Shown here piece after piece: positions 19,394 to 27,307 of a DNA stretch of 39,925 bases (position 1 is the stretch's first letter; every line of letters begins with the position of its first letter). Below the pieces are notes generated by a model. The model searched no databases and was not told the DNA's origin. It saw only the letters and a list, made by a program, of their open reading frames with translations. Source of the DNA: Candidatus Dormiibacter spiritus (GTDB taxonomy: Bacteria; Chloroflexota; Dormibacteria; Dormibacterales; Dormibacteraceae); the NCBI GenBank assembly GCA_003244185.1, contig QHBT01000070.1:1-39925 (forward strand), given 5' to 3'. The translations under genes and the position numbers were made by a program.

Positions 19394-19399
19394 ATTGTA
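19394..19399 (-). promoter_or_regulatory. Candidate -10 box of tRNA-Gln
   Basis: TACAAT on the minus strand, 13 nt before the mature tRNA 5' end, leaving a leader of about 7 nt. The -35 at 17-bp spacing (CTGGCG) is weak. Confidence 0.4.
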
Positions 19400-19428
19400 G
19401 CCGCGGCGCACAGGCACGCCAGGGTGAT

Positions 19429-19902
19429 TCAGCGCTGCTGGTTGAGTGTTTCTACCAAAGGTTCAGCATCCGACCGCGACGGGGAACCAGGTGCCGCCCG
19501 GTTGCCGACCCGACCACCGCTCGCGCTGGAGGCGACATCTTGCGCCTTACTCGTGGCCTGGGTCGCCGCTTTCTGGGCCTGGCGCAGGACAGGCGTCGCT
19601 ACACCTGTGCCCATCAGCATGCGGAAGCCGTTCTCAAGCAGGATGCTGGCCCGATGGAAGTTGACCGACCAGCCGACGCCCAGCACTCGTGTGGAGAGCA
19701 GGCTGCTCGAGTTCGGGTTCCAGTAGGCGGCCCGGATACGGTCCCACGTCGGCGGCCGGAAGTCGTAGGGCACGAGGCCGAAGACCTTGCCGGTCCAGGT
19801 GCGCTGAGCCTCCGGCTTGGCCATCTCTTGTGAGATGGCGGCTACCATGAGGCCAAAGCCGGCGACAGTTGTGAGGCGCCGCAGGCGCCGAGCAGTTCTC
19901 AT
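19429..19902 (-). CDS. DUF5808-like small protein with N-terminal hydrophobic segment
   Basis: Protein of 157 aa. The N-terminus is basic (M-R-T-A-R-R-L-R-R-L) followed by a short hydrophobic run (T-V-A-G-F-G-L-M-V-A-A-I), which could be a membrane anchor or uncleaved signal. The centre holds a D-F-R-P-P-T-W-D-R-I then Y-W-N-P-N-S then G-W-S-V-N-F-H-R-A pattern similar to DUF5808 domains (W-N-P-(D) ... G-W-x-(L)-N-F). The tail is Ala/Ser/Gln-rich and probably disordered. The start is ATG 19902, 6 nt after a GATAAT box; an in-frame start at 19929 lacks support. The gene is divergent from yvcK. Role unknown; the family assignment is by motif resemblance only. Confidence 0.7.
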   Translation of the reverse strand: MRTARRLRRLTTVAGFGLMVAAISQEMAKPEAQRTWTGKVFGLVPYDFRPPTWDRIRAAYWNPNSSSLLSTRVLGVGWSVNFHRASILLENGFRMLMGTGVATPVLRQAQKAATQATSKAQDVASSASGGRVGNRAAPGSPSRSDAEPLVETLNQQR

Positions 19903-19908
19903 GCACTG

Positions 19909-19914
19909 ATTATC
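19909..19914 (-). promoter_or_regulatory. Candidate -10 box, leaderless DUF5808-like gene
   Basis: GATAAT on the minus strand with 6 nt between it and ATG 19902. There is no Shine-Dalgarno. Confidence 0.4.
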
Positions 19915-20017
19915 CGCCCCGGGGCTCACAGCGGTGCGCCGGGACCGGCAGGTGAGGCGTAACGGCCGCCGCTGAGATCGCGTTCTTCACAAGACCAAGG
20001 AAACCCTTTACCCCGCT

Positions 20018-21295
20018 ATGAATCGAAACAACGCCTATCGGCGCTGGCTGCGCTGGCTGCTCCCCGGCCTCGAGGTCAAGCGCTGGCTTCTGCTCCTGAT
20101 GGCTGCCATTCTGGTGATCGACCTCGGCGCCAGCTACGCCCTGAAGGCTGTCTACAGCGAGGTCACCTTCCCCGGCTGGGTGGCGACGCTGACCCTCCAG
20201 TTCTGGCCCAAGCCGGTCAGGGCGGCCATCTTCACTGTTGGCGGGCTCAGCGTCCTCATCTTTTCCATCTACATGCTGCAGCGCTCGGTTCTGGGCCCCT
20301 TCCTGCCCGGAGCGGAGAACGGACCCAGCACGATGGAGATGATCTACACGTTCCGCACCCGCCGCCGGGGCCCGCGGCTCGTCGCCGTCGGCGGGGGCAC
20401 TGGCATGTCGACCCTGCTCCGGGGCCTGAAGCAGTACACCAGCAACCTTGCCGCAGTGGTCACTGTGGCCGACGACGGCGGCTCCAGCGGCCGGCTCCGA
20501 GACGAGTATCGCATCCTGCCCCCCGGCGACTTCAGGCAGTGCCTCGTCGCCTTGGCGGATGCCGAGCCGTTGGTGAAAGAGCTGTTCAACCTTCGCTTCA
20601 AGGAGGGCTCGCTCGACGGCCACTCCTTCGGAAACCTGTTCATCATGGCCATGGCGGAAGTCACCGGCAACTTCGAGACAGCCCTTCGCGAGTCCGGCCG
20701 CGTGCTCGCCGTCCGCGGCACCATCATTCCCTCCACGCTGCATGACGTGACGCTGGTCGCCAGCGTCAACGGGGCCTTCGTGGAAGGTGAGTCGCAGATC
20801 CCGAGACAGAACGCGCCCATCAGCCGCGTCTTTCTCAAGCCCGATGACATCCTGCTCAACCCGGAGGCGGCGCTAGCCATCGCCCAAGCCGAGCTCATCG
20901 TGGTCGGCCCAGGCTCTCTGTACACGTCGATCCTGCCCAACCTGATGGTGCCGGGGATGATCCGCTGCATCCGCGAGTCACCGGCGCTCAAGGTCTTCGT
21001 TTGCAACCTGGCCTCCCAGCCTGGCGAGACCGACGGCTACCACGTAAGCCACTACCTGAAAACGCTGCACGATCACGTGGGCGAGAACCTCTTTGATTTC
21101 GTGGTGGTGAATTCGAATTCAAACCACATGCCGACCGGAGGCCAGAACCTGGTCGTCTTCGACCACGAGCAGGCCGTTCGACTGGCGGAGGGCTCCAAGT
21201 TCATCGGTGGAGACGTTGTCAACGTCGCCATCCCCTCTCACCATGACCCCGACAAACTGGCCAGGCTGATCATGAAGCGCGTCTGGGAGAGCTAG
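20018..21295 (+). CDS. yvcK: YvcK/GlmR-like gluconeogenesis factor with N-terminal membrane helices
   Basis: CofD-like nucleotide-sugar-binding protein of 425 aa. YvcK/GlmR binds UDP-GlcNAc in Bacillus and steers carbon to cell-wall precursors. The core begins near residue 120 with V-A-V-G-G-G-T-G-M-S-T-L-L-R-G-L, then V-V-T-V-A-D-D-G-G-S-S-G-R-L-R and P-P-G-D-F-R-Q-C-L, all signatures of the family. L-V-V-G-P-G-S-L-Y-T-S-I follows, with a V-A-I-P-S-H-H-D-P-D tail. Upstream are about 115 residues with two hydrophobic helices (about 22-42 and 68-88), absent from Bacillus YvcK, so this form is probably membrane-tethered. The start is ATG 20018. It has no whiA/rapZ neighbours here. Confidence 0.93.
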   Translation: MNRNNAYRRWLRWLLPGLEVKRWLLLLMAAILVIDLGASYALKAVYSEVTFPGWVATLTLQFWPKPVRAAIFTVGGLSVLIFSIYMLQRSVLGPFLPGAENGPSTMEMIYTFRTRRRGPRLVAVGGGTGMSTLLRGLKQYTSNLAAVVTVADDGGSSGRLRDEYRILPPGDFRQCLVALADAEPLVKELFNLRFKEGSLDGHSFGNLFIMAMAEVTGNFETALRESGRVLAVRGTIIPSTLHDVTLVASVNGAFVEGESQIPRQNAPISRVFLKPDDILLNPEAALAIAQAELIVVGPGSLYTSILPNLMVPGMIRCIRESPALKVFVCNLASQPGETDGYHVSHYLKTLHDHVGENLFDFVVVNSNSNHMPTGGQNLVVFDHEQAVRLAEGSKFIGGDVVNVAIPSHHDPDKLARLIMKRVWES

Positions 21296-21312
21296 CGTCT
21301 AGCAGGCCGATG

Positions 21313-22302
21313 CTAGGCCGCCGCCTCCCCTCGGGCAGCCTTGTCCTCCTCCCGCCGACGCAGCTGGCGCGAACCCAGCTCCACCGCTGCGGTGGCCACC
21401 GCGACGTAGAGCAGGCCGAACAGCGCATCCACCACGTAGTGCTCGCCCAGGTACACGATGGCGAACCACACTCCCACGCTCCAGAACACTAGTGCCACGG
21501 CCAGCAGCCGGTACCGCGACCACGCGTAGACGGCCGCCAGGACAGGATAGGAGGCGTGCAGCGAAGGAAAGGCGGCGTACTGGTTGGGATTTATGTGGTC
21601 ATAGAGGGGAGAGATGAAGTAGTCAATGTCCAGCTTCGTGACAGTCTCGTTGGCCACCTTGTGCACCTCGCCTGGGTACTGCAGCCAGGGCGGTGTGCTG
21701 GGGAAGAACAAGTAAGTCACGAAGGCCAGGGCAGACATCAGCAGCAGCGCCCCCACGAAGTGCCAGTAATGATGGCGATCTCGAAGCCAGAAGATGAAGC
21801 CGACAGCCACCGGCAGCGGGAAATGCAGGAAGTAGAGGCCCATGCTGACCAGATCCACCCAGCCCACGCTCTTGGGTCTGTAGAGCACCTGCTGCAGCCA
21901 CTCGCTCGGGAGGGCCCCGCCGAAGAGCAGGCGCTCAGGCCCTGAAAGATCGTGCGGTGCGAAGCCTGTCTTGGCGGCGAAGCCACGCATCACCTCGTAG
22001 AGCAGGAAGAGCAGCAGGAAAGGGACGAAGTCGAAGATGAACTGCTTGCCCCGGCCCATCGCGGCTGCGATGACGAGCAGCGCCAGCACCACCCACTGCG
22101 GCTCGATGTCGATGCCCCGCCAGAGCATCACACCGAAGATGAGCCCCAAGTAGACGACGCTGCCGCCGAGCAGCAGCCGCGGGTGGCGCCTCAGCGACGA
22201 GGCATCGAACCGGTCAGCTGTGGGAGCTGAGTGTGGATTGGGCAAATCTGTTGACAGCGATGCAGGGCAGCATTTACCTGCGAACCAGCGCGATGGCGCC
22301 AA
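21313..22302 (-). CDS. PAP2-family phosphatase / inositolphosphotransferase-like membrane protein
   Basis: Polytopic membrane enzyme of about 310-329 aa with some seven predicted helices. The PAP2 active-site motifs are F-P-S-L-H-A-S-Y-P (motif C2) and G-E-H-Y-V-V-D (motif C3, with the catalytic His). Motif C1 is not obvious, as in the Aur1/Ipt1-like subgroup. Candidate roles are dephosphorylation of lipid phosphates or transfer of phospho-inositol to lipid. The start is uncertain: ATG 22302 overlaps ridA by 29 bp, while TTG 22245 lies just before the first conserved region. It is downstream of ridA on the same strand and convergent with yvcK 17 bp away. Confidence 0.85.
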   Translation of the reverse strand: MAPSRWFAGKCCPASLSTDLPNPHSAPTADRFDASSLRRHPRLLLGGSVVYLGLIFGVMLWRGIDIEPQWVVLALLVIAAAMGRGKQFIFDFVPFLLLFLLYEVMRGFAAKTGFAPHDLSGPERLLFGGALPSEWLQQVLYRPKSVGWVDLVSMGLYFLHFPLPVAVGFIFWLRDRHHYWHFVGALLLMSALAFVTYLFFPSTPPWLQYPGEVHKVANETVTKLDIDYFISPLYDHINPNQYAAFPSLHASYPVLAAVYAWSRYRLLAVALVFWSVGVWFAIVYLGEHYVVDALFGLLYVAVATAAVELGSRQLRRREEDKAARGEAAA

Positions 22303-22747
22303 TCTCGACAGTGACGTCCTTGGGCAGACCGCACGCGCCGACGGCGGCCCGGGTGTGCTTACCCGATTCGCCGAGCACCTGGACCAGGAGGTCGGAGGCT
22401 CCGTTGGCGACAGTCGGTTGCTCTGTGAAGTCAGACGTGCAGTTCACCCACACAGTCAAGTTGACAAGCCTTTCCACCTTGTCCAGTCCGACAGTACTGT
22501 CGAGCTGGGCCAGGATGGTCAGGGCACAGCAGCGCGCCGCCTCCTGGGCATGCGCCAAATCGACCTCATCCGGCACGCGCCCGGTGAGCAGTCTGCCGTC
22601 CTGACTGGCAACCTGACCGGAGATGTACAGCAGGGAGCGGCCGTCGGCGATGGGGACCTGCACGGTGGGCACGTAGGAGGCCATGGCGGCGGGGGCCGCC
22701 GGCAGCTGGAGGCCCAACTCCCGGAGGCGATCTGCGGCCGAGCTCAT
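22274..22747 (-). CDS. ridA: RidA-family (YjgF/YER057c/UK114) enamine/imine deaminase-like protein
   Basis: Single RidA domain, 157 aa with the start at ATG 22747. L-L-Y-I-S-G-Q-V-A, then A-R-C-C-A-L-T-I-L-A-Q-L, V-N-C-T-S-D-F and a C-terminal G-A-C-G-L-P-K-D-V-T-V-E-I match RidA-type subunits, although the catalytic Arg of archetypal RidA (in the R-x-A-V motif) is here T-R-A-A-V-G. It would hydrolyse reactive enamines from PLP enzymes or act in a related hydrolysis. A TAGACT box ends 8 nt before the ATG, so the message is probably leaderless. A long in-frame upstream extension is antisense to the next gene and is rejected. Confidence 0.9.
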   Translation of the reverse strand: MSSAADRLRELGLQLPAAPAAMASYVPTVQVPIADGRSLLYISGQVASQDGRLLTGRVPDEVDLAHAQEAARCCALTILAQLDSTVGLDKVERLVNLTVWVNCTSDFTEQPTVANGASDLLVQVLGESGKHTRAAVGACGLPKDVTVEIGAIALVRR

Positions 22748-22755
22748 CGCCTGGG

Positions 22756-22761
22756 AGTCTA
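22756..22761 (-). promoter_or_regulatory. Candidate -10 box for ridA
   Basis: TAGACT on the minus strand, 8 nt before ATG 22747, the same hexamer as at 8012 and 36551. No Shine-Dalgarno. Confidence 0.45.
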
Positions 22762-22816
22762 GGGAAGTGCGCCGGCGGACGATTGTGCGTATATCGTTTC
22801 CAGGCGGAGGAGACTG

Positions 22817-23560
22817 GTGCTCAAGTTCTATCCCGAACGTCCCCGGCCGGCTGCCTTCAGAGTCATCGGGGACGTGGCCGCGGGCGCCTGGACGGTGCTC
22901 TGCCTGCTTCTCGGCCGGTGGCTCCACGACCAGATCGAGCGCCTGCGCCAGGTGGGGGACGCGCTGCGCGGCACGGGGGATGAGATCAACTCGGGCATCG
23001 GCCAGCTGAACACCGGATTTGGCCAGCTCAACGAGGTGCTGAAGGCCATCAAGGCCAGCCCGCTCAGCCAGCTCCTGAACCTCCACAACCCATCTGCCCT
23101 GCCCACGTTGGCTCGCAGAGGAGATCAGCTGATCGCCGCAGCAGGCCAGCTGAACACGGTTGTGGATCAGACGGCGCTCGTGGTGGGAGTCTTGGTGGCG
23201 GCCATCCCGATTTTCCTCATCACGGGCCCGTACGCAGTCTGGCGCTGGCGGGACGCCCGCGAGCGTGGCGCCGCTCTCGCCTACCTGGAACGCGCGGCGG
23301 CCGGCGGTCTCTCCGAACAGGCCAGCGCGCTCCTCGCCTTCCGCGCCGTCAGCACGCTCTCCTTCACCCGTCTCCTGCGCGTGAGCCGCGATCCGGTCTC
23401 GGACCTGCTGGAGCACCGCTACGAGGCGCTCGCCGACGAGATGCTGCGGAGCACAGGGCTGCGGGGCGACCGCCATCGCCGGCCTGAGCGGCCGCCCATC
23501 CCTGAAGCAACCGCCCGCCGCCTGGAGCCGCCCGGACTGCCGCCGGGCGCCGACAGCTAG
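22817..23560 (+). CDS. Two-helix membrane protein of unknown function
   Basis: Protein of 247 aa with no recognised family. An N-terminal hydrophobic helix (about residues 15-35), a soluble segment of about 80 residues rich in Gln, Leu and Asn with a repetitive I-G-Q-L-N-T-G-F-G-Q-L-N pattern (likely coiled coil), a second strong helix near 120-140, and a cytoplasmic C-terminal domain with many Arg/Ala residues can be seen. GTG 22817 has a good GGAGG Shine-Dalgarno 6 nt upstream, which sets the start. It is divergent from ridA. The layout (two helices flanking a helical extracytoplasmic loop) resembles sensor or septal scaffold proteins but no catalytic domain is visible. Confidence 0.75.
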   Translation: MLKFYPERPRPAAFRVIGDVAAGAWTVLCLLLGRWLHDQIERLRQVGDALRGTGDEINSGIGQLNTGFGQLNEVLKAIKASPLSQLLNLHNPSALPTLARRGDQLIAAAGQLNTVVDQTALVVGVLVAAIPIFLITGPYAVWRWRDARERGAALAYLERAAAGGLSEQASALLAFRAVSTLSFTRLLRVSRDPVSDLLEHRYEALADEMLRSTGLRGDRHRRPERPPIPEATARRLEPPGLPPGADS

Positions 23561-23620
23561 CAGCTTCGGCCCAAACGGGGTCAGCCGGCAGCCTTCGTCA
23601 GCTCACGGCGGTGGCCGTGG

Positions 23621-24925
23621 CTAGAGTTTGCGAGCTCGGCCGGCGTAGGCGCCCAAGGCCAGCAGGAGCACCAGCAGTGACACCAGGCCGAGAGCTAGGA
23701 AAGGCGTTTCCGGACCGTGCAGCAGCTGCCGCGCCTCCACTGCTGGATTCAGGGCCGGACCGGGTGCCGAGGCACCTGCCTGAGCTATCGGCTTCGGCGC
23801 CGGCACGGCTCCGATGGCCGTTTGGGGACTGCCACCCGCATCGCGATACGACCAGAGAAACACGGCGTGGTCGACCGGTCGGAAGCTGGCGGCGTAGAGC
23901 ACAGGCTCCAATCCGCGAGATACCGCCAGGGCAGTCACCGCGTGGACCGGCGGTTCCAGCGAGCGAAAGTGGCTGCCACCGTCGGCCGTCTGCCAGATGC
24001 CGCCCGCATCGGAACCACCGCCATCGCTGGCCACATAGAACTGATCGGTCCTGTCCGACCAGGCGAGAGCTGAGAAATCGACTGCCGGCAGGGCAGGGTC
24101 GCCCGTCAGCTGCTGCCAGCTATCAGCTCCGTCGTGAGAGCTGTACAGGCCGGCGTTCGTGCCGAGGAGAAGCGGCCGGGGCGATCCGTCAGGAGCCGGT
24201 CCCGCCGCCAGCGCGGACACCATGCTGCTGGCACCCACGTCCTTGGCAGCGACTGCCCAGCTCTGGCCCCCGTCCCCGCTGGCAAAGAGCGGCAGCGCCT
24301 CCTCGGCCCTGCTGGTGTCGGCCCCGATGACCAGCCGGGTGGGCTGTCCCCCTTGCACCACCGCCACGGCGCTGACACCAACGGTCTGCGGCCCGGATGG
24401 CGTTAGAGGCGCGCCGCCATGGCTGAGCAGCGCCCCCTGGTCGCTGCCGACCAGGGTCAAGCCGGGGCCGAACGCGATGGCCCGCACACTGCGGCCCTCG
24501 CTGCCCGCTTCCCGATCCCAGGTCTGGCCGCCGTCACTGCTGCGCCAGGCGCCTGCGCTATGCGTCCCCACGACAACGCTGCCGGACTGGTATGGATCGA
24601 AGACAACGCTGGTCACGGGGCCGCCCAGCTGCCGCTTCACCAGCTTCCAACTCTGGCCTCCGTCGGATGAGCGGTAGAGGTTCCCGGCAGGAGTCCCGGC
24701 CAAGAGTGTCGCCGGCTCCGACGGGCTGACCGCAAAGGCTAGCAGTGGTTCAGTAACTGCCTCAGGCAGCTGGGCCAGGCGCTGCCAGGTGTCGTTGGCT
24801 GGCGGCGCGCCAGCAGCCGGTGCAGCGCCCCCAAACAGGGCCAGCAGCGCCAGAACGATTGTCGCTCCAAGACGTAGAGAAGACGGCGACACGCGGATTC
24901 GATTATGCACCAAGACGTTCGCCAT
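23621..24925 (-). CDS. BNR/Asp-box beta-propeller protein, secreted and membrane-anchored
   Basis: Protein of 434 aa that begins with a basic segment and a hydrophobic signal-like stretch (about residues 18-40, ending A-A-G-A). The body carries repeated BNR/Asp-box units of the S-x-D-G-G-x-x-W type: Y-R-S-S-D-G-G-Q-S-W, W-R-S-S-D-G-G-Q-T-W, F-A-S-G-D-G-G-Q-S-W, Y-S-S-H-D-G-A-D-S-W and W-Q-T-A-D-G-G-S-H-F. These form a beta-propeller. A proline-rich linker leads to a C-terminal helix (about 408-428) and a short basic tail, so the propeller is displayed outside and anchored at both ends. No sialidase Arg triad is evident. Close resemblance is to YCF48/sortilin-like propellers. It is divergent from the RnfD-like gene. 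Confidence 0.88.
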   Translation of the reverse strand: MANVLVHNRIRVSPSSLRLGATIVLALLALFGGAAPAAGAPPANDTWQRLAQLPEAVTEPLLAFAVSPSEPATLLAGTPAGNLYRSSDGGQSWKLVKRQLGGPVTSVVFDPYQSGSVVVGTHSAGAWRSSDGGQTWDREAGSEGRSVRAIAFGPGLTLVGSDQGALLSHGGAPLTPSGPQTVGVSAVAVVQGGQPTRLVIGADTSRAEEALPLFASGDGGQSWAVAAKDVGASSMVSALAAGPAPDGSPRPLLLGTNAGLYSSHDGADSWQQLTGDPALPAVDFSALAWSDRTDQFYVASDGGGSDAGGIWQTADGGSHFRSLEPPVHAVTALAVSRGLEPVLYAASFRPVDHAVFLWSYRDAGGSPQTAIGAVPAPKPIAQAGASAPGPALNPAVEARQLLHGPETPFLALGLVSLLVLLLALGAYAGRARKL

Positions 24926-24951
24926 CCTCTGTCGCGGTAATTCGGTGCAAC

Positions 24952-24957
24952 TAGAAT
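24952..24957 (+). promoter_or_regulatory. Candidate -10 box of the RnfD-like gene
   Basis: TAGAAT with exactly 6 nt before GTG 24964, which would put +1 on the first base of the start codon. Leaderless. Confidence 0.5.
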
Positions 24958-24963
24958 CCGCTT

Positions 24964-25923
24964 GTGCTGGATAGCCTGCGGCACCGCCTTGGCGAGCTGA
25001 TCCTCAGCCCGCACAGCGCTTCGTCAACCTACGTTTTCGCGTTGGCCATGCTGCCGTCCCTCGTTGCGGGTCTCCTGCTTTTCAGAGAATCCGCAGCCAC
25101 GCTGTTGGTGCTGGCAGTGGTGATCGGCTGCGTAGCTCAGCTTCCGGCCCTTTTTCTAAAACGCTTTGCGGGGGGCGCGCCCCTGCTTTCCGCGGTCGTG
25201 GCGATCGCTCTCGTGGGGCCCAACACTCCGCTGCTGGTGGTGATCGGCCTGGCCGGCGCGGCGGCTGCCGCTGAACTCTTACGAGCGCGCTTTCTGCCCT
25301 CGGTCAGGTTCCAGGTGGGCCTGGCTGCTTACGCCGCTGTGGTGATCGCCACGCAGGGCGCCCCGGCCGCCTATCTAAGGCCGAACGCCGCCACGCCAAC
25401 GCCTGAGCCGATCCGCCTCTGGCTCGATTTCTACGGTGGCAGCAGGATGCCCATCGATATCACTCGACTCTATCTGGGCAACGTCGCGGGCCCCGTCTTC
25501 GTCACTTCGCTACTGGCCCAGGTCGTGGGCGCGGCCTGGCTCTGGTATGCGCGCCGGCTGAGCTTGCTCACGGTCTTGGGCTGCGTGATTGCAGCTACGG
25601 CTGTGACACTCCTTTTCCACTGGGCGCCTAGCTATCAGCTGGCCAGCGGACCGCTCTGGTTTGGCCTAGCGTTGCTTCTGGGCGATCGGCTGAACCTGCC
25701 CCGAAACCAGCTGCCGCAGTTGCTGGTCGGGCTGCTCGGGGGCGGTGCGGCGCTGGCTGTGCGCTCACGAGGGTATGCGATCGAAGGGTCGTTGGTGGCC
25801 GTCGCAACTGTGCAACTGGCCTCGGCGGTCGTCTCAGCCGGAGCCAGCCGGTTGGCAGCCTCGCCCCGGCCGCAGGAACGGCTGCTGCCGCCTTCGGCAC
25901 GATCAGCCTCCTGGAAGGCCTGA
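24964..25923 (+). CDS. RnfD/NqrB-like membrane protein, orphan
   Basis: Polytopic membrane protein of 319 aa with about nine hydrophobic segments. Its middle and end resemble the RnfD/NqrB family of ion-translocating redox complexes: L-G-N-V-A-G-P-V-F-V-T-S-L-L-A-Q-V-V-G-A corresponds to the family G-N-x-G-G-S-x-G-E-T-S segment. L-A-S-G-P-L-W-F-G-L-A-L-L-L-G-D-R follows, and a G-Y-A-I-E-G segment is near the end. The flavin-accepting Thr of RnfD would fall in N-A-A-T-P-T-P-E-P, where a Thr-Pro is kept but the context differs. No other rnf or nqr gene is in the window. The C-terminal tail is Ser/Pro/Arg-rich. Start GTG 24964. The assignment is by pattern and moderately sure. Confidence 0.6.
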   Translation: MLDSLRHRLGELILSPHSASSTYVFALAMLPSLVAGLLLFRESAATLLVLAVVIGCVAQLPALFLKRFAGGAPLLSAVVAIALVGPNTPLLVVIGLAGAAAAAELLRARFLPSVRFQVGLAAYAAVVIATQGAPAAYLRPNAATPTPEPIRLWLDFYGGSRMPIDITRLYLGNVAGPVFVTSLLAQVVGAAWLWYARRLSLLTVLGCVIAATAVTLLFHWAPSYQLASGPLWFGLALLLGDRLNLPRNQLPQLLVGLLGGGAALAVRSRGYAIEGSLVAVATVQLASAVVSAGASRLAASPRPQERLLPPSARSASWKA

Positions 25924-26041
25924 AAACACCCCCCACGAAACGCCAGCGGAGTATCGTGCCTGCTGAGCCGCTGTCGGACTTTGTGCCGAGAGCGATCGGA
26001 CCGTCCGCAATTAAGCTGGGAGTGGCAAGGGTGAGCAGTAG

Positions 26042-27307
26042 TTGAGGGTTCCCGGAGAGCTGGGTCAGGCAGGAACCGCCGACCAGCGCGTGGGCGCTCA
26101 CCGCTTGCTGTTGCAGACGCCCCGCTTCAGCCGTCTCACCGCCGCAATTCTGGTCTCTTCGGTCGGAGACCCGATGACGCTGACGCTGACGCTAGTCATC
26201 GCCTGGCGATCGCTCGGCGCCATTGGGATCGGCCTGGCCTACGTCTGCCGGGTGGGAGCCACGCTGGCGGTAGGAGGGTTGCTGGGTCGTGCCGCCGACC
26301 GCTGGGATCGCCGCCGCCTGGTGGTCAGCCTGGAAGCGCTGCGCTGCCTGGCCCTACTGTTGCTGCCCTTCGCCGTGCCGCTCTCGACGCTCACCATCTT
26401 TCCGTGTCTGGTGGTCTTGGGCGCCGCCGAAGCCATCGTGCAGTCGGCCCGCCAGGCGGCCGTGCCCGAGCTGGTCAAGGACAACCAGATCGAGACCGCC
26501 AACTCGGTCCTCCTGCTGGCGTTCTCCACCGCGCAGGCCCTCGGCTTCGGCCTCGCCGGGGCCCTGCTCGCGCGCTGGCCACAGGCACTCTGGCTCTTCT
26601 GGCTCGACGCCGCCACTTTCGCACTCAGCGGCCTGCTGGTCGCCACCATCCCCGGCCTGGGTGGGGGCATCAACCTTGCGGGACTGGGGAGCGGATTGCG
26701 CGTAGCGCTCGCGGTCCGCCCTGCTCGAGCCTTGCTGATCGTGGCGGCAACCGCCAGCGTTCTCATCGGCTCGGCCACGCCTGCGCTGCTGCCGCTGGCA
26801 TATGAGTTCGCCGGCAATGGTCCGTCGACTTATGCGCTGCTCCAGATCGCGCTGGTCGCCGGCATCGTGGTGGGTAGTCTGAGTGCTGGCCGCCTTTCTC
26901 CAGCCCGGCTGCGGCCGGCAATGGCGGTCTCCTTCCTGTTCTTCGCCATCGGCTGCCTGGGGCTGGCCGGTCTTGGCTCTCTGCGCTTACCCGGTTTGGT
27001 GCCGGCCCTGCTGGCAGTGGGCGTGACCGGCGTGGCCAACGCCGTCTATGCCGTCGCCAACGCAAGCTCGGTCATGCGTGCCGCAGACCCCCTCAACCGC
27101 GGCACGCTGCTGACGGCCCGCTTTGTCATCGCTCAAGCGGCGCTCTTGGTGGGCGTGGCTGTGGGCGCAGTTGCTGTCACCCTGGCCGGCCCACGCTGGA
27201 CCTTCGCCGCGACTGCCGCTGGCATGGGGCTGCTAGGGATCACCTACCTCCGGGTGCTGCGCCGCTCGCTGCCCGAGGCTGCCGAGCTGACCGCCGCCAG
27301 CGGCTAG
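26042..27307 (+). CDS. MFS transporter, probable efflux
   Basis: Twelve-helix major facilitator of 421 aa. The signature loop between helices 2 and 3 is G-R-A-A-D-R-W-D-R-R-R-L, a normal MFS motif A. A-R-Q-A-A-V-P-E-L-V-K in the loop after helix 4 and A-N-S-V-L-L-L-A-F fit the MFS_3/enterobactin-exporter-like group (MefA/EntS type), which export drugs or siderophores. The start is TTG 26042 as given by the frame; no strong Shine-Dalgarno is seen, and the first conserved helix begins near residue 33. Its stop TAG (27305-27307) overlaps the histidine kinase stop on the other strand, so the two genes share CTAG. Substrate unknown. Confidence 0.88.
   Translation: MRVPGELGQAGTADQRVGAHRLLLQTPRFSRLTAAILVSSVGDPMTLTLTLVIAWRSLGAIGIGLAYVCRVGATLAVGGLLGRAADRWDRRRLVVSLEALRCLALLLLPFAVPLSTLTIFPCLVVLGAAEAIVQSARQAAVPELVKDNQIETANSVLLLAFSTAQALGFGLAGALLARWPQALWLFWLDAATFALSGLLVATIPGLGGGINLAGLGSGLRVALAVRPARALLIVAATASVLIGSATPALLPLAYEFAGNGPSTYALLQIALVAGIVVGSLSAGRLSPARLRPAMAVSFLFFAIGCLGLAGLGSLRLPGLVPALLAVGVTGVANAVYAVANASSVMRAADPLNRGTLLTARFVIAQAALLVGVAVGAVAVTLAGPRWTFAATAAGMGLLGITYLRVLRRSLPEAAELTAASG

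Noticed and set aside
22748-23476. Long in-frame upstream extension of ridA
   Set aside because: It lies antisense to the membrane protein at 22817-23560, which has its own Shine-Dalgarno; RidA homology starts after 22747 and a promoter box precedes that ATG.
27304-27307. Shared CTAG stop of MFS and kinase genes as a regulatory element
   Set aside because: Convergent genes overlapping by a palindromic stop are a packing effect; no structure or signal is seen there.
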